Below, in pieces: positions 11,995-24,153 of a stretch of DNA of 64,000 nucleotides. The notes under the pieces are model-generated. The model made no database searches, was not told where the DNA came from, and was given only the letters and a program-made list of their open reading frames with translations. This DNA is from Incurvaria masculella (Eukaryota > Arthropoda > Insecta > Lepidoptera > Incurvariidae). The stretch is taken from positions 12,077,036 to 12,141,035 of the forward strand of contig OX335643.1 of the NCBI GenBank assembly GCA_946894095.1, written 5' to 3'. The translations under genes were made by a program, and so were the position numbers. Each line of letters begins with the position of its first letter. Position 1 is the first letter of the stretch.

Positions 11995-13130
11995 AATACC
12001 TAACAGCGACAGGATATTTAAATTTCTGAGCAGAAACTCAACATTAACGAATATTCGTAATGTCATTATTATGTTCTCGTGCGATGTGCTTACATCACAT
12101 TTTATAACCAACACTTACGGCAGGTAATCTGACAATGTGCCGCAAACAAAGCATTTTTCGCCGCGGACCGACAGACACGTTTTCAAAATAACCACATCTT
12201 CATTAAGCGCACCGCATTAACCTGCACATTTCCTCGCAACAACACGGAACAATAACCCGACTCAGCCAACGAGCGTTTGCTGGCATTAACATTCAACATG
12301 GCGCATTTACACTTCCGAAAATAACTACCGACGCGCGACCCGCCCGAAAGCGGCCATTTTAGGGAGCGCTATTTTTTTGCTCACATTCTAAATTCAAAAT
12401 GTCGCATGAAAACAAAACAGTCGCTACACGCGCAATTTTACGTTCGACTTTTATTAGAACAGCGGTCGGGTGATGTTTGCTAGACGTAGGTAATTTGAAA
12501 CGTACACATTTTGGTGAATGTATTTTTTTGCACAATGGGGAAGGAAACTCGAAGCTTATTGTAGATGTCGCATGAGCGACTTCATCTGAAAAACGTCAAA
12601 ACTGTCATTTCTGTCAAGTTTGATTTAAGAGATTTTCAATAAAAGATGTGCTTCATGATGTAGTTAGAATAAAGTTTAGAGAAAAAGAAGAGCTTTTGTT
12701 TGTCTTCAAACAAATTTAAATGTCATTGATCAGCCCAAGTATGAAGCAAAATATTATAGGTTATGTTTTTGAGTTATTCTCTTTCCCAAGACTTTTTTTG
12801 ATTAGCATAATCAAGAACAATTTATTTTCGGAATAACATGGAGAAAATTCAGTCACTTCTATTACATAGTCATTGTACTTTTACTGGTTATAGGTTCCTC
12901 ACCTCCATGGTTCGGTTAGGTCAAAGATGAGTAGAAGTGATAAAAATAATCAGTTATTTTACAATATTGCTTATAAAATGCTTAAAATAAATAAAATAAA
13001 ATGCTTATTGCAATATTGCCTCTTGATTTTAAAATTACGCCTTCGACAATGCCACGGTTGACAGAAACAAATATGATTACACTATTCTAATTAGTTTCCA
13101 ACGCCTAAGGTCAATCTTTGTTCGTCGCTC
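11995..13130. other. Non-coding stretch
   Basis: AT-rich with some CG-containing tracts (12150-12480) but no gene or repeat family recognised, apart from a CCTCACCTCCATGG motif at 12897-12910. Confidence 0.5.
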
Positions 13131-13370
13131 TCAATAGAAACGAAACAAAGAAACCGTATAGACAACATTATTTCCCAACACAACTCCCTGGGGGACGCCA
13201 CCACATTGTTCCGAGTTTTGCTCTCGCTCCAGACGGTCATTTCGATAGGAATATATCCCAACTAAATAAAGGAGTTTATGCATCCACACGATAGCGAGTA
13301 AGAGAAAATCCCAACCCGTCGTATCCGAGGTCAAAGGCTTCTTTCTGCGCAGTCGATGAAATACCACCAC
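13131..13370 (-). pseudogene. LINE reverse transcriptase fragment (GVPQG block)
   Basis: The minus-strand frame reads YSYRNDRLEREQNSEQCGGV, then PQGVVLG and a YTVSLF tail, matching the SYL..R..V.....GVPQG..LGPLLY.V.I region of non-LTR RTs. The Asp-Asp block is not present. Confidence 0.6.
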
Positions 13371-13399
13371 AATGGAAGCGATATTTTAGTCAGTATAGC

Positions 13400-13560
13400 T
13401 CAGAGTTAGAAATGGGCTAGAATCCGGTAAAATCTGGAATGAACTGCCACCAACAATACATTCAATAAATAAAAACATTGCATTGAAATATCCTTACTTG
13501 AAAATTATACAGGGTCTAATATACCCAAGCATTTAACTATATTCAAAACTTGGATTGGAA
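13400..13560 (+). pseudogene. Possible LINE C-terminal fragment
   Basis: The + strand frame reads SGKIWNELPPTIHSINKNI, resembling the 'WNsLP..Ir' motif of LINE C-termini. It is opposite in strand to its neighbour, so a separate insertion or inversion. Confidence 0.4.
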
Positions 13561-13844
13561 AACTCTTACACACACACACGCCCCACTTACACTTCCACAT
13601 CCCCTCGTTACCTTACACATTATTTTCACTATCTTTTTGCATTGTCAAGTTTAGTGTTTACATTATTATATCCATAAAATATCCATAATATATCCATAAA
13701 CCATGAAGTATTTGTATTCATCCCCATGTTTCCTCACCTCCATGTTCATCCCTGACAGTTTTGACATTGATAGTCTTGGGCTCTCTGAGCTGTACACCTC
13801 GCGAGTCTGTCTTTGCATAGCTTAAAACTAAAATTTTTTTCACC

Positions 13845-14364
13845 AGAAGCCTTATTCTGCTAATTGATAACTGCGCGCGTTGTGTTTGTGTTTTCTAAAA
13901 ACCGCATGTTTCGCGCGAAATGGTATTCTACTATCGCAGTTTGCAAAACGCATGCGTTGTGTTTGTGTTTTGTTCGCAAACTCGTAACGCGCGCTCCATG
14001 TTCTCGTAGGCCGTGTGTTTTGCCGAAGACTTGCGGTTTTGAGAATTGTAATTGTCAAATTCGGAGCATCGCATCGCCGAACTTCGAATATCACTTTTCT
14101 ACATTACGTTGGCATATCGCTGTCTCTTTCTTTTCGTATGTCATATTTGAGTAAGAAAATAAATGTCAAAAGCGTGACAGGTTATTTTACCCTGTAGGCG
14201 GCACGCAAGACAAACCACTCCATAGACAATAACAAAACGCGTGTGTGAATTAGCTGAATACCGATTTTTGGAAACCGCACTCGAAACTTAGCGTGTTATG
14301 TTTGTCGGAAACATAACTAATACGGAATGGTTTGAAATTGGACAAATAGCAGAATCGGGCTTCA
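13845..14364. mobile_element. MITE-like element, about 520 bp
   Basis: The ends pair: AGAAGCCTTATTCTGCTAAT at the left and, reverse-complemented, TGAAGCCCGATTCTGCTATT at the right. The interior has two direct repeats of GCGTTGTGTTTGTGTTTT (about 13877 and 13953). No transposase. Confidence 0.55.
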
Positions 14365-14429
14365 GGCACGTTAAAACAAAATCTCATTATTGTTCGTGAT
14401 TTTTCCTCATTTGGTACTTAATTGGTACG

Positions 14430-14570
14430 AATTGGACTCGCACACGAAGGGTTCCGTCGTACCGTTTCGTGTATGGGATCCCCCTTGAATTTTTTCTATT
14501 TGTTATAGCGGCAAAATAAATACACAACCTACCTATTACGGTTCATAAGATACGGTTCATGTTACAAAAC
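14430..14570 (-). mobile_element. GTCC-type repeat family D, fragment
   Basis: Contains GGACTCGCACACGAAGGGTT and TGTTATAGCGGCAAAATAAA, as in the complete family D copies at 40069, 55823 and 57257. Truncated at both ends. Confidence 0.7.
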
Positions 14571-15182
14571 AAAAAAAAAATACATTTCGGAACATAATAA
14601 GCCAAAAACGGAATCCATAAAAAAAATCTATATAAGCGCATCGCTCGGTCTATGGAGGTCTTCACCTCCATGGCTCGCTCAATAAATGGGTAATTTAACG
14701 TTACAGTACCAAGTGTAAGGCGTTAGTTGATACTTTTTCATTATGTAACTTACCAATGCACCATTATGTACGTTAGGTCTAAACATATTAAGGGAATGTC
14801 CCTCCTCATTTCCTATGAACAATTAAATTTACAGGGGTAACATCGAACCATTTTAAAAAAAAAGTGGGCTGTCAGGTTGAAGGCGATTGGGAAACAGCTG
14901 AGAATTTGATTTTGTATAGTTGGTTTTGTGAGGTTTTGTGTACGGACAGCGGTGATCGTCGCAAGGAAAATATGTTACCTTTAGAAACTGGAAACCTGCG
15001 TTCTACCTACCTAGTTTACTGTTGTAACGAAGAACATATAATTTATTTAAATATTATAATGTTGTAGATGGTGTAGATGTACAATAATCGCTCATGTTTC
15101 TCTTCGCTTCAGTGCTACACTGCTGCTACTATTCTGGCTGTTGTTGAAGGTTTCAGCGCGTGCATGCAGTTTGGGTGGATTT
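14571..15182. other. Non-coding stretch
   Basis: No gene recognised. TATGGAGGTCTTCACCTCCA around 14652-14671 is a small perfect palindrome-like motif. Confidence 0.5.
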
Positions 15183-15486
15183 GAAATGAAAATGAAATGA
15201 AAAAATACTTTATTTGCAGCCATACGGTACAAAAAGGCGGAAATTAATGCCATAAGGCATTCTCTACCATTCAACCTTAGAGATGTAGGAGAGGTGCAGT
15301 GAGGCGGGCAAAAAAAAAAGTAAACGTAAAACAAAATGAATTAGCGAAAATATTAACTAACCTAAAAATAAGGATTTATATATTATAATAAATTACATAC
15401 AAATATGTACATACACTTAAACATATTAATAGGTACAAGATACAAATAACAAATATTATTTTAGATCATATGAACAGATTTACACA

Positions 15487-15494
15487 TTAAAAAA

Positions 15495-15569
<75 letters not shown>

Positions 15570-17859
15570 ACTTCACTTTCACTTCACTGACTTGTTTACT
15601 CCATGATAGAGTTTCATCAATCCAGAGTCCCAGGTTTTTGACATGTTTGCTGTAAGGGACAGCAATTCCGTCAAAAACAATTGGAGGCAGACTTTGACGA
15701 TCCAACTTAGCCAACATCATGTGAGAGCCTATTATGATAGCCTGTGTTTTTGATGGATTGACTAATAATCCAAACCGACTAGCCCAATCGAGAGCAGTAT
15801 CTAAGTCAATGTTCATGAGAGAGATAGCAGATATTACATCATCGAGTCGAAAGTGCCTATACAACTGCAAGTCATCGGCGTACAAATGGAAGCGGGAAAG
15901 AAAGAGTCCAACAATGGAGTTAATAAAGACTGAGAATAAAAGAGGAGAAAGCACACCGCCTTGAGGCACACCAGCAGTGATGTCACACCAAAGTGAAGTG
16001 ACATTGTCCACCCGGACGCACTGCCGACGACCCCGAAGGTAAGAAGAAAACCAATCAAGTCCTGACTGTGAAATATTCAGAGAATGCAAGGTAGCAATGA
16101 GGATATCAGCATCAACTGAATTAAAGGCACTACTGAAATCTAGCAGAACCAAAAGAGTCAGCTGACGATCATCCATGGCAAAGCGAATATCATCTGTGAT
16201 TTTGACAAGGGCTGTGGTTGTACTATGACATGGACGAAAGCCAGATTGGTATGGGCTTAAAAGATCATTAAGTGTTAAAAATTGTGTGAGTTGAGTGTGA
16301 GCAGCACGCTCCAGGACCTTGGAGAGAAATGGGAGAATAGATATGGGGCGGTAGTCTTTGAACTCAACAGGTGAGTAAATTTTGGGGAGGGGAATGACAT
16401 ATGCTTGTTTCCAGGAAGCAGGAAAATTACCTGACGATAGAGAAAAATTAACTATGTGTGAGATTATAGGTAAAATATTATCCAATAGTGGGACAAGTAG
16501 TTGACGACTCATACCATCAGGACCTACAGCTTTGCTTTTTAAAGAAAGTATGATCTTTTTAATTTCACAGTCAGAAACTTGGGTGAAAACGAAAGGATCT
16601 GTATCAGCAAGCCGAGAAGAATGTAGTTGCCGTAATGTATTGGCTTTTAATATGGGGTCTATTGAAACAGGAGATGATGAGAAGTGTTGGTTCAGCCCAT
16701 CAAGGTCAATCGAGTGATTTGCCGTAGATGAAGACTTACCAACACCTAATGTGCGTAAAAATTTCCACATGTCTTTAGGAGAACAGTCACTAATGGAGTT
16801 GTTAATGTGGCGGCGTTTAGCATTTCTACACATCTGTGTACACCGATTCCTTGCAGATTTATACAAAGCCCAATTATGTTCGGTAGGATCACGTTTATGT
16901 TTGCGCTTCAGGGCATCACGCTTTGCCATCATGCGGCGAATGTCGGTATTCAGCCAAGGAGCGGGCATATGCTTAACACGCACAGGATGAACAGGAGCAT
17001 GTTTGTCATAGAGCTGTGTGAGCACAGTAGACAGAATAGTGACCTTTTCATCAATGCTATCAGAACTTAGTAGATACGACCAATCAATGTTACTTGCATC
17101 CTCTCTCAAGGCGTCTGCATCCATCTTGTTAAAGTTACGCTGTAGAAGAATACGGGCTTTTTGTTTAGGAGGTTTTATATTGTAAGAAAGAAAAATTAGA
17201 TCATGGTTAGAGAAACCGGGTGCAATTTTTTGGCCAAAAGCACTTACTAAATCTGGCTCAGAAACTATGATCAAATCGAGAAGTGAGTGGGAGTCATGAA
17301 TGTGATAAGTAGGTTGAAGTGGGAGAATCTCTATATTTACAGATCTAGTTAGGGCTTGAAGCTTACGGGACCGATAATCATCTTTAATTAAACATGTATT
17401 AAAATCACCTAATATAACTACATGTTGATATTCCGAGACATATTTTTCAAGGATAATTTCAAACTGAGAGAAATAATTAATTTGAGGAGGACAATAAAAA
17501 ACACAGAGAAGAAGTTTGGACAGATTGAGTGAAAGTTCCAGCAATATATATTCTGCAGAGCCAGAATATTCGGAAGGAGATTTATCAATAATTTTAAAAG
17601 AGATGTTAGCTCTAAGGTAGATGGCAACACCACCCCAGCCTTTATTAGTTCTATCATTACGTATCAATTGGAAACCTGGTAGTGAGTAACAGGTTGAAGG
17701 CAGCGTTGGTTTCAGCACAGTCTCAGAGACAAGACATGCATGTATATGCTGGCTGGTAAAGGTCGCAAGGAGATCTGCAGCGGGAGCACAAATGAAAGTG
17801 GACACTTGTCGAGCTAGAGGGATAAGAAATTTTGTCGAGGATTTTTGTCCACTGTGATA
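15487..17859 (-). pseudogene. LINE endonuclease-reverse transcriptase ORF, C-terminus lost
   Basis: The frame is open from 17859 (after a TGA) to a stop at 15487, about 790 codons. The APE-type endonuclease shows LVSETVL, GWGGVAIYLR, VILGDFNT, SLLDLIIV and SNHDLIFL. The RT shows the DYRPISILPFLSKVLERA, SGFRPCHSTTTAL, LLVLLDFSSAFNSVD, GVPQGGVLSPLLFSVFINSI and YADDLQLY blocks, the Asp pair intact, then NPSKTQAIIIGS and HVKNLGLWID. The family copies its RNA at a nicked target. After SWSKQVSEVK the frame runs into an (AT)n microsatellite that translates as an Ile-Tyr run; the usual C-terminal domain is absent. EN and RT have no internal stop. Confidence 0.88.
15499..15566. repeat. (AT)34 microsatellite
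   Basis: An uninterrupted AT dinucleotide array of 68 bp, placed where the LINE C-terminal domain would be encoded. Confidence 0.98.
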
Positions 17860-17870
17860 TCACAAATGGG

Positions 17871-20860
17871 GAGCTCGATTAATTTATCGAGATCGAGTGT
17901 TAACTAGATAGAGAGTGGCAACACCCACCGTTTTGTCCACAAGAACTGTCACTTTAAACCTCCCGACCCTGGCTGTGTTCGCGCAGACTGCTCCATGATA
18001 TTCAGTGCAAGGAGCAAGAAATAGCGTTTTACAGAATAGCGGCGAACAAAATGCCATTTCCTACAAATCGCCTACACCTAAGTTATTTTGAATTGAATTT
18101 CGTATAGATGCACAATTAAGTACGTTTTAATGAATTTAGATAAACATTGGTTGGTTTAGCGCATTTGCGTTGTTAGATTAGAAGGATTGTAGTTTATCTA
18201 ATGTCAATGTGACGTTAATCTCTGTACTTTTTTCGTTTTCCCGTTCAGCTGGAGCGTTGCTCTAAGCCGTTCCGCCTGATTACTTCCTACAACGGAAAGT
18301 AAAGGATGGAATGGAAACGTCTTTGCCCAAACAAACCCATCCATCTTTCGCTCTTATTACCGCTTTTCCCATGTCTTTGAACCATGAAAACGTTAAGAAA
18401 CGCCTGTGCCATCGCCACTACATACGCACATATTCGTAACACGAACAAACACATCCTTCTAGGATTTAACACACCCTCCCGGTGGTGGTGACAAAATCAT
18501 CCTCAACAAACGTCAAATTAGTAGGATTAAATTTATTTGGGCTTCAACAAATGGACAAAATTTATTCTTTGTCGAGATTTGTCTATGGTGTGGGTTTATT
18601 TTGACAACCTCACTCGACATAACATTGTTTATGCTATCAGTTGGCGACAAGTGTCGCGCACACAAGATAAAGACTATGTACGTAAGTTTGTCGGCCAGAT
18701 AAAATTATTTGTGCTCCCGCTGCTGGATGATGAGCCGGAATGCTTTCAGCATTTATGTGACATACATTAAAATTGTTGGCATGTTGGGAGAAAATATTAT
18801 TAAGTGTGCACCGAGATGAGGTTGGGAATCCAGAGCATCATCACTGTCAGAAATAGATGAGTTAGCAGAGTAGTAACATTCAGAATCAGAGTCATCATTG
18901 GACATAAGTACTATAAGATTAAGACTAAAATATAAGATAAATACAAAATAATAAATATAAATCTAATTAATAATAATAAATAATGATAAAAAATATCTGC
19001 AGAAAGCGCTTAAATCCAATTAATTATTGCGCCTTTCCGCACCTGTCACTGCATCCCGCTGGTTGATTGACAAGTAAGAAACTCATAAGTAATGAAATAA
19101 TACAGTCGATTTCACAATACATTTGAGCAGAGTAAACATGGTGAAACTTAAACAAAGACAACGACATAACTGCAGTCACAAAACATAACGTGTAGCAGCA
19201 TAAAACAAAATAATCTAAGTAGCCAAAAGAAATAAATAAGAGACATAAAACATATGTAAAATATAACATTATTAGGTTCGCACATATTGAACATGTTCGC
19301 CAAGCACCAAAATAGAAAAATAAAATATAGTACAGATCACACTGAAAACAGTCAGTAAAAAAATGAGAAACAAATAAGTAGCTAAGTCGCTTTCCATTCA
19401 GGGATAATCCGACAGAAATATGTACAGCAGGCAACAGTGAAGATGAGCAATTCATATCAAAAGGTGTCTAACAATTCGGTAATTTATGTGACAAACACAC
19501 TTCTTTCAGTATAATTAGTAGAGACACATCTTTCTTTCAATCAGCAATAGGTCAAAACGCGTTCAATTATCTTTTCGTTGTGGAAATCTAACTTTATATG
19601 GCGAGGTCGAGGGACTGGAGGCCATATTTGAGACGTCTTCAATGTGATAATAATAGTGATGTCATCATGCATGGCTGTTGAATTCGATTTGGACCTCGAT
19701 GTGGACACCGTAAAAATATCTACGTTTCTACACTCGAAAAGATAGATACATAGATAGATATCGACAAACTTGACAATTTCTAAAATTTACCCCTGAGCTC
19801 ACTGACGACCTTGAGACCAAATACTGGCGTTAATTAGTTTATATACGGAATACCAGGATTCTAAATGAACCAGTAAATAACTTCCGAACTTTTCTGGTGA
19901 ATTTACGGATCGGGTATGGATATGGATTCGGACATACATGGGTTTGTGGAAATTTCGTGCCACTCATTCCGGGTGGCGCTACTATCGATTACCATAATAC
20001 CAAAGTAATGTCAAAGTGAGTTCTTCTACTGAGAACACTCCCGATTAATCAACTCGGAATTTCCAGAATTGGCCTCCTGATGGAGCTGAGTGACAACAAC
20101 TATTCACTGCTGTCTTACATGTTTATGCTGATGGGACTCAGACACTAAACGCGATAAAAGTGAACGAGAGGCAAATACAAAGAGAGATGTCACATCGTTT
20201 CTTTATTGGCACGGGTTATACCATGTTTGCATAAATTAAGCCATTAAGCTGCTGAAGGACGAATAATTTGCCTTAGAGGCCTAATGTGTGGTTTCACGTA
20301 CAGCTTATAGCACCTCCAATGTCGACTGCCCTCACGGCGACGGCGAGGCCTTTTGACAAAGGGTCTAATTAAATGGATATTTGCGCTGACATGTTTAATT
20401 CTCGTTGAAAATATTCGGTTAACCTTCGACCCTGCTCTGTTTATTTTTGTAGGCGACACACGTCGAGCAAAACATGGATCATTCGATCCAATTGGTCACA
20501 GGGTATTCCAATTAAATGTCACGTTCTTGGTCACATCTCCTACATACATACCGAATATTATGCTTACATAACAAAATCTCGAAAATATTTTCACAAATAT
20601 GCTTTTTACGTTCTTCAGCAACATGATATGAACATATATTCACAACTACAAAGAGTTCCAAGGTATAATATATTTGACACAACCTAGGAACCTTCAAAAA
20701 TCGTGTGAAGAAATATGCTTTATGATGAGATGAGATTACGGGCTTGTTTGATTTTAGGTACTGTACACAATTGAATAAGAATATAAACCTCGATCATCGA
20801 CAATGTGATGTGTTGGGCTAATATCATGAAATGTGTGGTATTCGCTTATCATGGCCAGTT
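17871..20860. other. Non-coding stretch
   Basis: No gene recognised. A 143-codon minus-strand frame at 19024-19455 is hydrophobic and Cys-rich but has no family resemblance; such a frame is expected by chance in this much AT-rich DNA. Confidence 0.5.
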
Positions 20861-20869
20861 ACAAAAAAA

Positions 20870-21540
20870 GCCGCACAACCTACGGTGAAACATGGCTGGT
20901 ATCTGCCACCGAGGGATTTAGTAGAGCTAGGAACAAATTGTTCCATAGCTCCCTGGATCACACCGGAAACGGTGTTGGTACAGCTCGACGGATTCATAGC
21001 GCTGAAATAGAACTGTCTACGAGGGGACGAGAAATGTTTTCGCATTCTGCCCCAATCTGCCGACTCGTAATGCTACACCAGACGCGTGCCAGACGCATGT
21101 TACCATGTTAGATAGAGGGCCAATTTTAGTGGAATTTACATCTCGACCACGGGTGAAAAAAGCGGCCCCATATACCATGTTAAACCATGGCTAGCATTTA
21201 CCACCGAGAGTTTTATTAGAGCTAGGAATAAATTGTTCCACAGTTCCCTGGTTCATATTGATAACGGCACTAGCACAGCTCTACGGATCCATAGCGCTGA
21301 AACAGAGCTTTGGAGAAAGCACTGTCTCCAAATGTCTGAGAAGTGTTCACGCATTCCGCTCCTGCCAGACGCACGTTTCTCGCTAGATTGAGCGCCCTTA
21401 CATATGGATTATGTGAACCATGCACGGAGAGCGGAACAATTAGCCGCAATTACCACGTTGAACCATGGCCGGCACTTACCACCTAGAGATTTAATAGAGC
21501 TAGGAATAAATAGTTCAATTTTAAACTATTTACTCCGTTT
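20870..21540. repeat. Three imperfect tandem units of about 280-295 bp
   Basis: The anchor ATGGCTGGTATCTGCCACCG at 20892 recurs as ATGGCTAGCATTTACCACCG at 21187 and ATGGCCGGCACTTACCACCT at 21465. Units one and two also share AATTGTTCCA, ATTCATAGCGCTGAAA-type and GCCAGACGCA motifs. The third is truncated. In minus-strand frame, unit one reads EQFVPSSTKSLGGRY and unit two EQFIPSSNKTLGGKC, suggesting a once-coding, probably transposon-derived repeat. Confidence 0.65.
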
Positions 21541-22560
21541 CGGTCAACAACCTACTGCCTACCCCCTGTTCCCTCTTCACTCCAAATCTTGCGTAGGTGT
21601 CCAATCTGAACTCCCTAGTTCCGCGGCCCAAAAGCCATCGGGCCGAGTTAATCTGTCAGAACATTAATTATTCGCGAAGTTTGCGTCAAGTCTCAACACT
21701 CCACAGGTAGACTGCGGCGGGGTTCAGTCTCGTCGGATCATGAATAGTCGAGCGCGGGGATTGTTGGACGGGAGGACTCAAATAGACTTCCTAGGGAAGT
21801 GCTTGGTGAGAATGTTTTGAATTTATGGAACCGTTTTAAGGTGATTCGAAAGGGCGCTATATCTTCGACGAAATCTGGCTGACGCCACTTGGATAGGTTA
21901 ACCGAATTTTACAAATTTACATTGTGGAATCTTCACATGTGATAATCACTGAGTTATTTACTATTCGGTGAAATATAATATTATTGTCAAAACACTTTTA
22001 TAATTCCGACTGGATTAGCCAATTGATGGCGTTCAAGTTCTTCTTTCCAAAGATTTTGACCATGCGTTTCATATTGTGGGGTATTTTGGTAATATATTAT
22101 ATTTTACACTAGCTGCGGTACCCGGCTCCGCTCGGGTTAATGTCGTTTTGTACTGATGTCAGGCTGAATTATTTTCTGAATAAAAGGTAGCCCAAAGGCC
22201 TGGTCCAAAATCAATATCTTTTGAGACGATATGGTATGATTGAATGAGAAACATCTGGTGGCTATTTTTCGAAATAAAATTAAATGCATGTGCCGCCAAA
22301 ACCTTTCTGCACTATCACTGTACATTGCATACCTAGTAAGTAAGTAACGAAGGAGACCTTAAGTCACACGTGGACTCAAAACACAGTCAGCCTCATCATC
22401 AAACGTTACCCAACCCGAACCTGACTGCTCCCAGAGAAATGCGTTCCTTGAGGAAAGTTTGCGGAGTTAATCTATAACGGATACATTTCAAAATGACTGG
22501 GTTGGAGAGCAGTATCAATTGAAAAAATATGTTGTGACTAGAATTGAGAAAGAAGTTTGG
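21541..22560. other. Non-coding stretch with possible RTE end
   Basis: ACTAGCTGCGGTACCCGGCT at about 22110 is typical of the start of RTE-like 3' regions in Lepidoptera. The rest is not recognised. Confidence 0.45.
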
Positions 22561-22690
22561 ACATGAAATGAAATGAAAATATCATTTATTTGCTCGTTTT
22601 ACATAAAACAATGGCAAAAAGGAACACTTAATACCAAATGGCATTCTCTACCAGTACTCTAGACATATGGAACGAATGGATGAAGAAAAC
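22561..22690 (-). mobile_element. CR1-like LINE 3' end, 5'-truncated
   Basis: ATGAAATGAAATGAAAAT followed by ATTTATTTGC and AATGGCATTCTCTACCA resembles the 3' UTR at 15183-15300 on the same strand. A diverged subfamily with no ORF. Confidence 0.65.
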
Positions 22691-22796
22691 ATTACAAAAC
22701 AAATTTACAGAGCATAAGTGAGGGAAAGTGTCGTGCAAGGGCGGCCTAAGAGAATGTACCGCGATCAAATCGATGTAATACTTCGTAAAGGCCTGG

Positions 22797-23179
22797 TTTT
22801 TTTTTTATGTGACTGGACATGGATGGCTAATACCACACCTTCTGTCATGGTATTAGCCCAACACACCACATGGGAACTAGGTGCCATGCCAGGACCTTCC
22901 TTATATTGCACGGCTACATTGAACTAGATGGAAAACACGGACAATTTTCATTGCCGCTTCGACCATCGTTCATCCAATGCGATGGTACCAACCCGGGCGG
23001 GATAAACCCTACCACCTAGTAAGTAAGGAAGAGACCTACAGCTTAACGTGGAATCCGAACCACGGCCAGCCTCTCTCAACGGTCGAATGGTCACCCATCC
23101 AAGACCAGACCGGACCCAGCGTTGCTTAACTTCGGAGAGCGATCGCCGAAGTGTCACGCCACTGGGCCGCTGAGGCTGA
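22797..23179 (-). mobile_element. 5S-rRNA-headed SINE, full length, young
   Basis: The + strand shows a poly-T tail, TATGTGACTGGACATGG, the shared body, then a 5S-like head whose complement reads GGTGACC, GCAACGCTGGG and CCGAAGTTAAGC. This matches the 5S rRNA internal control region (GAAATTAAGCAGCG, GATGGGGGACC) in order and spacing. Nearly identical to 55125-55515. The family is chimeric: 5S head on the same body as the tRNA-headed SINEs, like HaSE3 versus HaSE1 of Helicoverpa as I remember them. Confidence 0.88.
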
Positions 23180-23239
23180 CAACAATTACGGGTACGTAGT
23201 AGCCGTAATCGTAGATCATGTATATAAAAGATGTATGTC

Positions 23240-23630
23240 TGTAGATGAAGCGAAAGAGGTGTACTGTGATCGTACCGTATGGCGCTCTTTCATCTCTGCC
23301 TACCCCTCCGGGAAAGCGGCATGAAGGTTTATACGTATGTTGCATTGGTTCACAGATTTCAATCTATAAAATTAAGTTGATTCCTATAGCAAAAATTTTC
23401 TTTGTCTTTCCAGATAGTACGCCATCTCAATTTCATTGAACATATTACGAGCGTTTCATTCGACGTTACTATGTGGACAGGAAAACGGAGTGTGGAAAGA
23501 ACACCGGCCAGGTGGGACGACGACATCAAGTGCGTCGGCGGAAAGCAGTGGTTCCGTACCGCTGAGGGCCGGGAGGACTGGAGAAAAATTGGAGAGGCGC
23601 AGCAGTGGACGCAAACACCCTGACTGACTG
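23240..23630 (+). pseudogene. RTE-type LINE, C-terminal end
   Basis: The + strand frame reads ARWDDDIKCVGGKQWFRTAE then GREDWRKIGEAQQWTQTP and stop. This is the (W.DDI....G..W...A.dR..W...) tail of RTE-clade polyproteins. Upstream remains are frameshifted. A GACT repeat follows the stop. The SINE at 22797-23179 lies just upstream. Confidence 0.75.
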
Positions 23631-23639
23631 ACTGACATG

Positions 23640-24153
23640 TGATATTTATGTATAGGGACAAATTTATTTACAACACTGGACTTAAATTATTTTCCACGTC
23701 ACTCCAAAATCTAGAAGTAACTAGGGACCTTCCTTTTATTCTCTGCATACATTTACAGAGTCGTTTCGTTACTCTATCAATTTCCCATGCTACAGGCGAT
23801 AACTGTTTCCATGCTCTTAAAGTTTTACTAGGTTTTGAAATTTTGGATTCTCAAATATATTGTAGAAATCTATGTATGTATGTTTAATTTTTTTAATATA
23901 CCTTTTAGATTGGAAAACATTGATTAATAAACATTGTAAATAAGTTGTCTTTATTGAATTTTTTTACTGAAAAAAGGATATTTACAAAAACACAAAGCAT
24001 ACGGACATAAAATGAACTTTTTTAAGTGATACAAATATTTGCTTAAAATCTGACTACGTTTTACGTAGCGACCGCCATGCAAAAATGTGGCCTGGCCAAT
24101 GGGCAAAGAATGCATTTCTTAAAATTTAACAAAACAATTCAAAATATGAACAA
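23640..24153. repeat. Non-coding stretch with LINE-associated repeat
   Basis: 23760-23890 (CAGGCGATAACTGTTTCCAT, AAATTTTGGATTCT) matches 42440-42600 and, inverted, 52680-52770. Parent element unclear. Confidence 0.5.

Larger units (their letters stand above)
15183..17870 (-). mobile_element. CR1/Daphne-like non-LTR retrotransposon (5'-truncated)
   Basis: The 3' end is at 15183, where the complement ends in a CATTTCATTTTCATTTC-type tail, typical of CR1-group 3' microsatellite ends. The 3' UTR (TGCCTTATGGCATTAATTTC on the minus strand) also occurs at 50706-51000 and, diverged, at 22561-22680. The body is the EN-RT ORF at 15487-17859. The 5' end stops shortly before 17870 without a recognisable promoter or first ORF. 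Confidence 0.85.

Noticed and set aside
19024..19455. 143-codon minus-strand hydrophobic ORF as a possible membrane protein gene
   Set aside because: No family motif, no splice partners, AT-rich surroundings; one such ORF is expected by chance in 64 kb.
23050..23179. 5S rRNA-like sequence as a 5S gene
   Set aside because: Degenerate, only the internal region matches, and it is fused to a SINE body.
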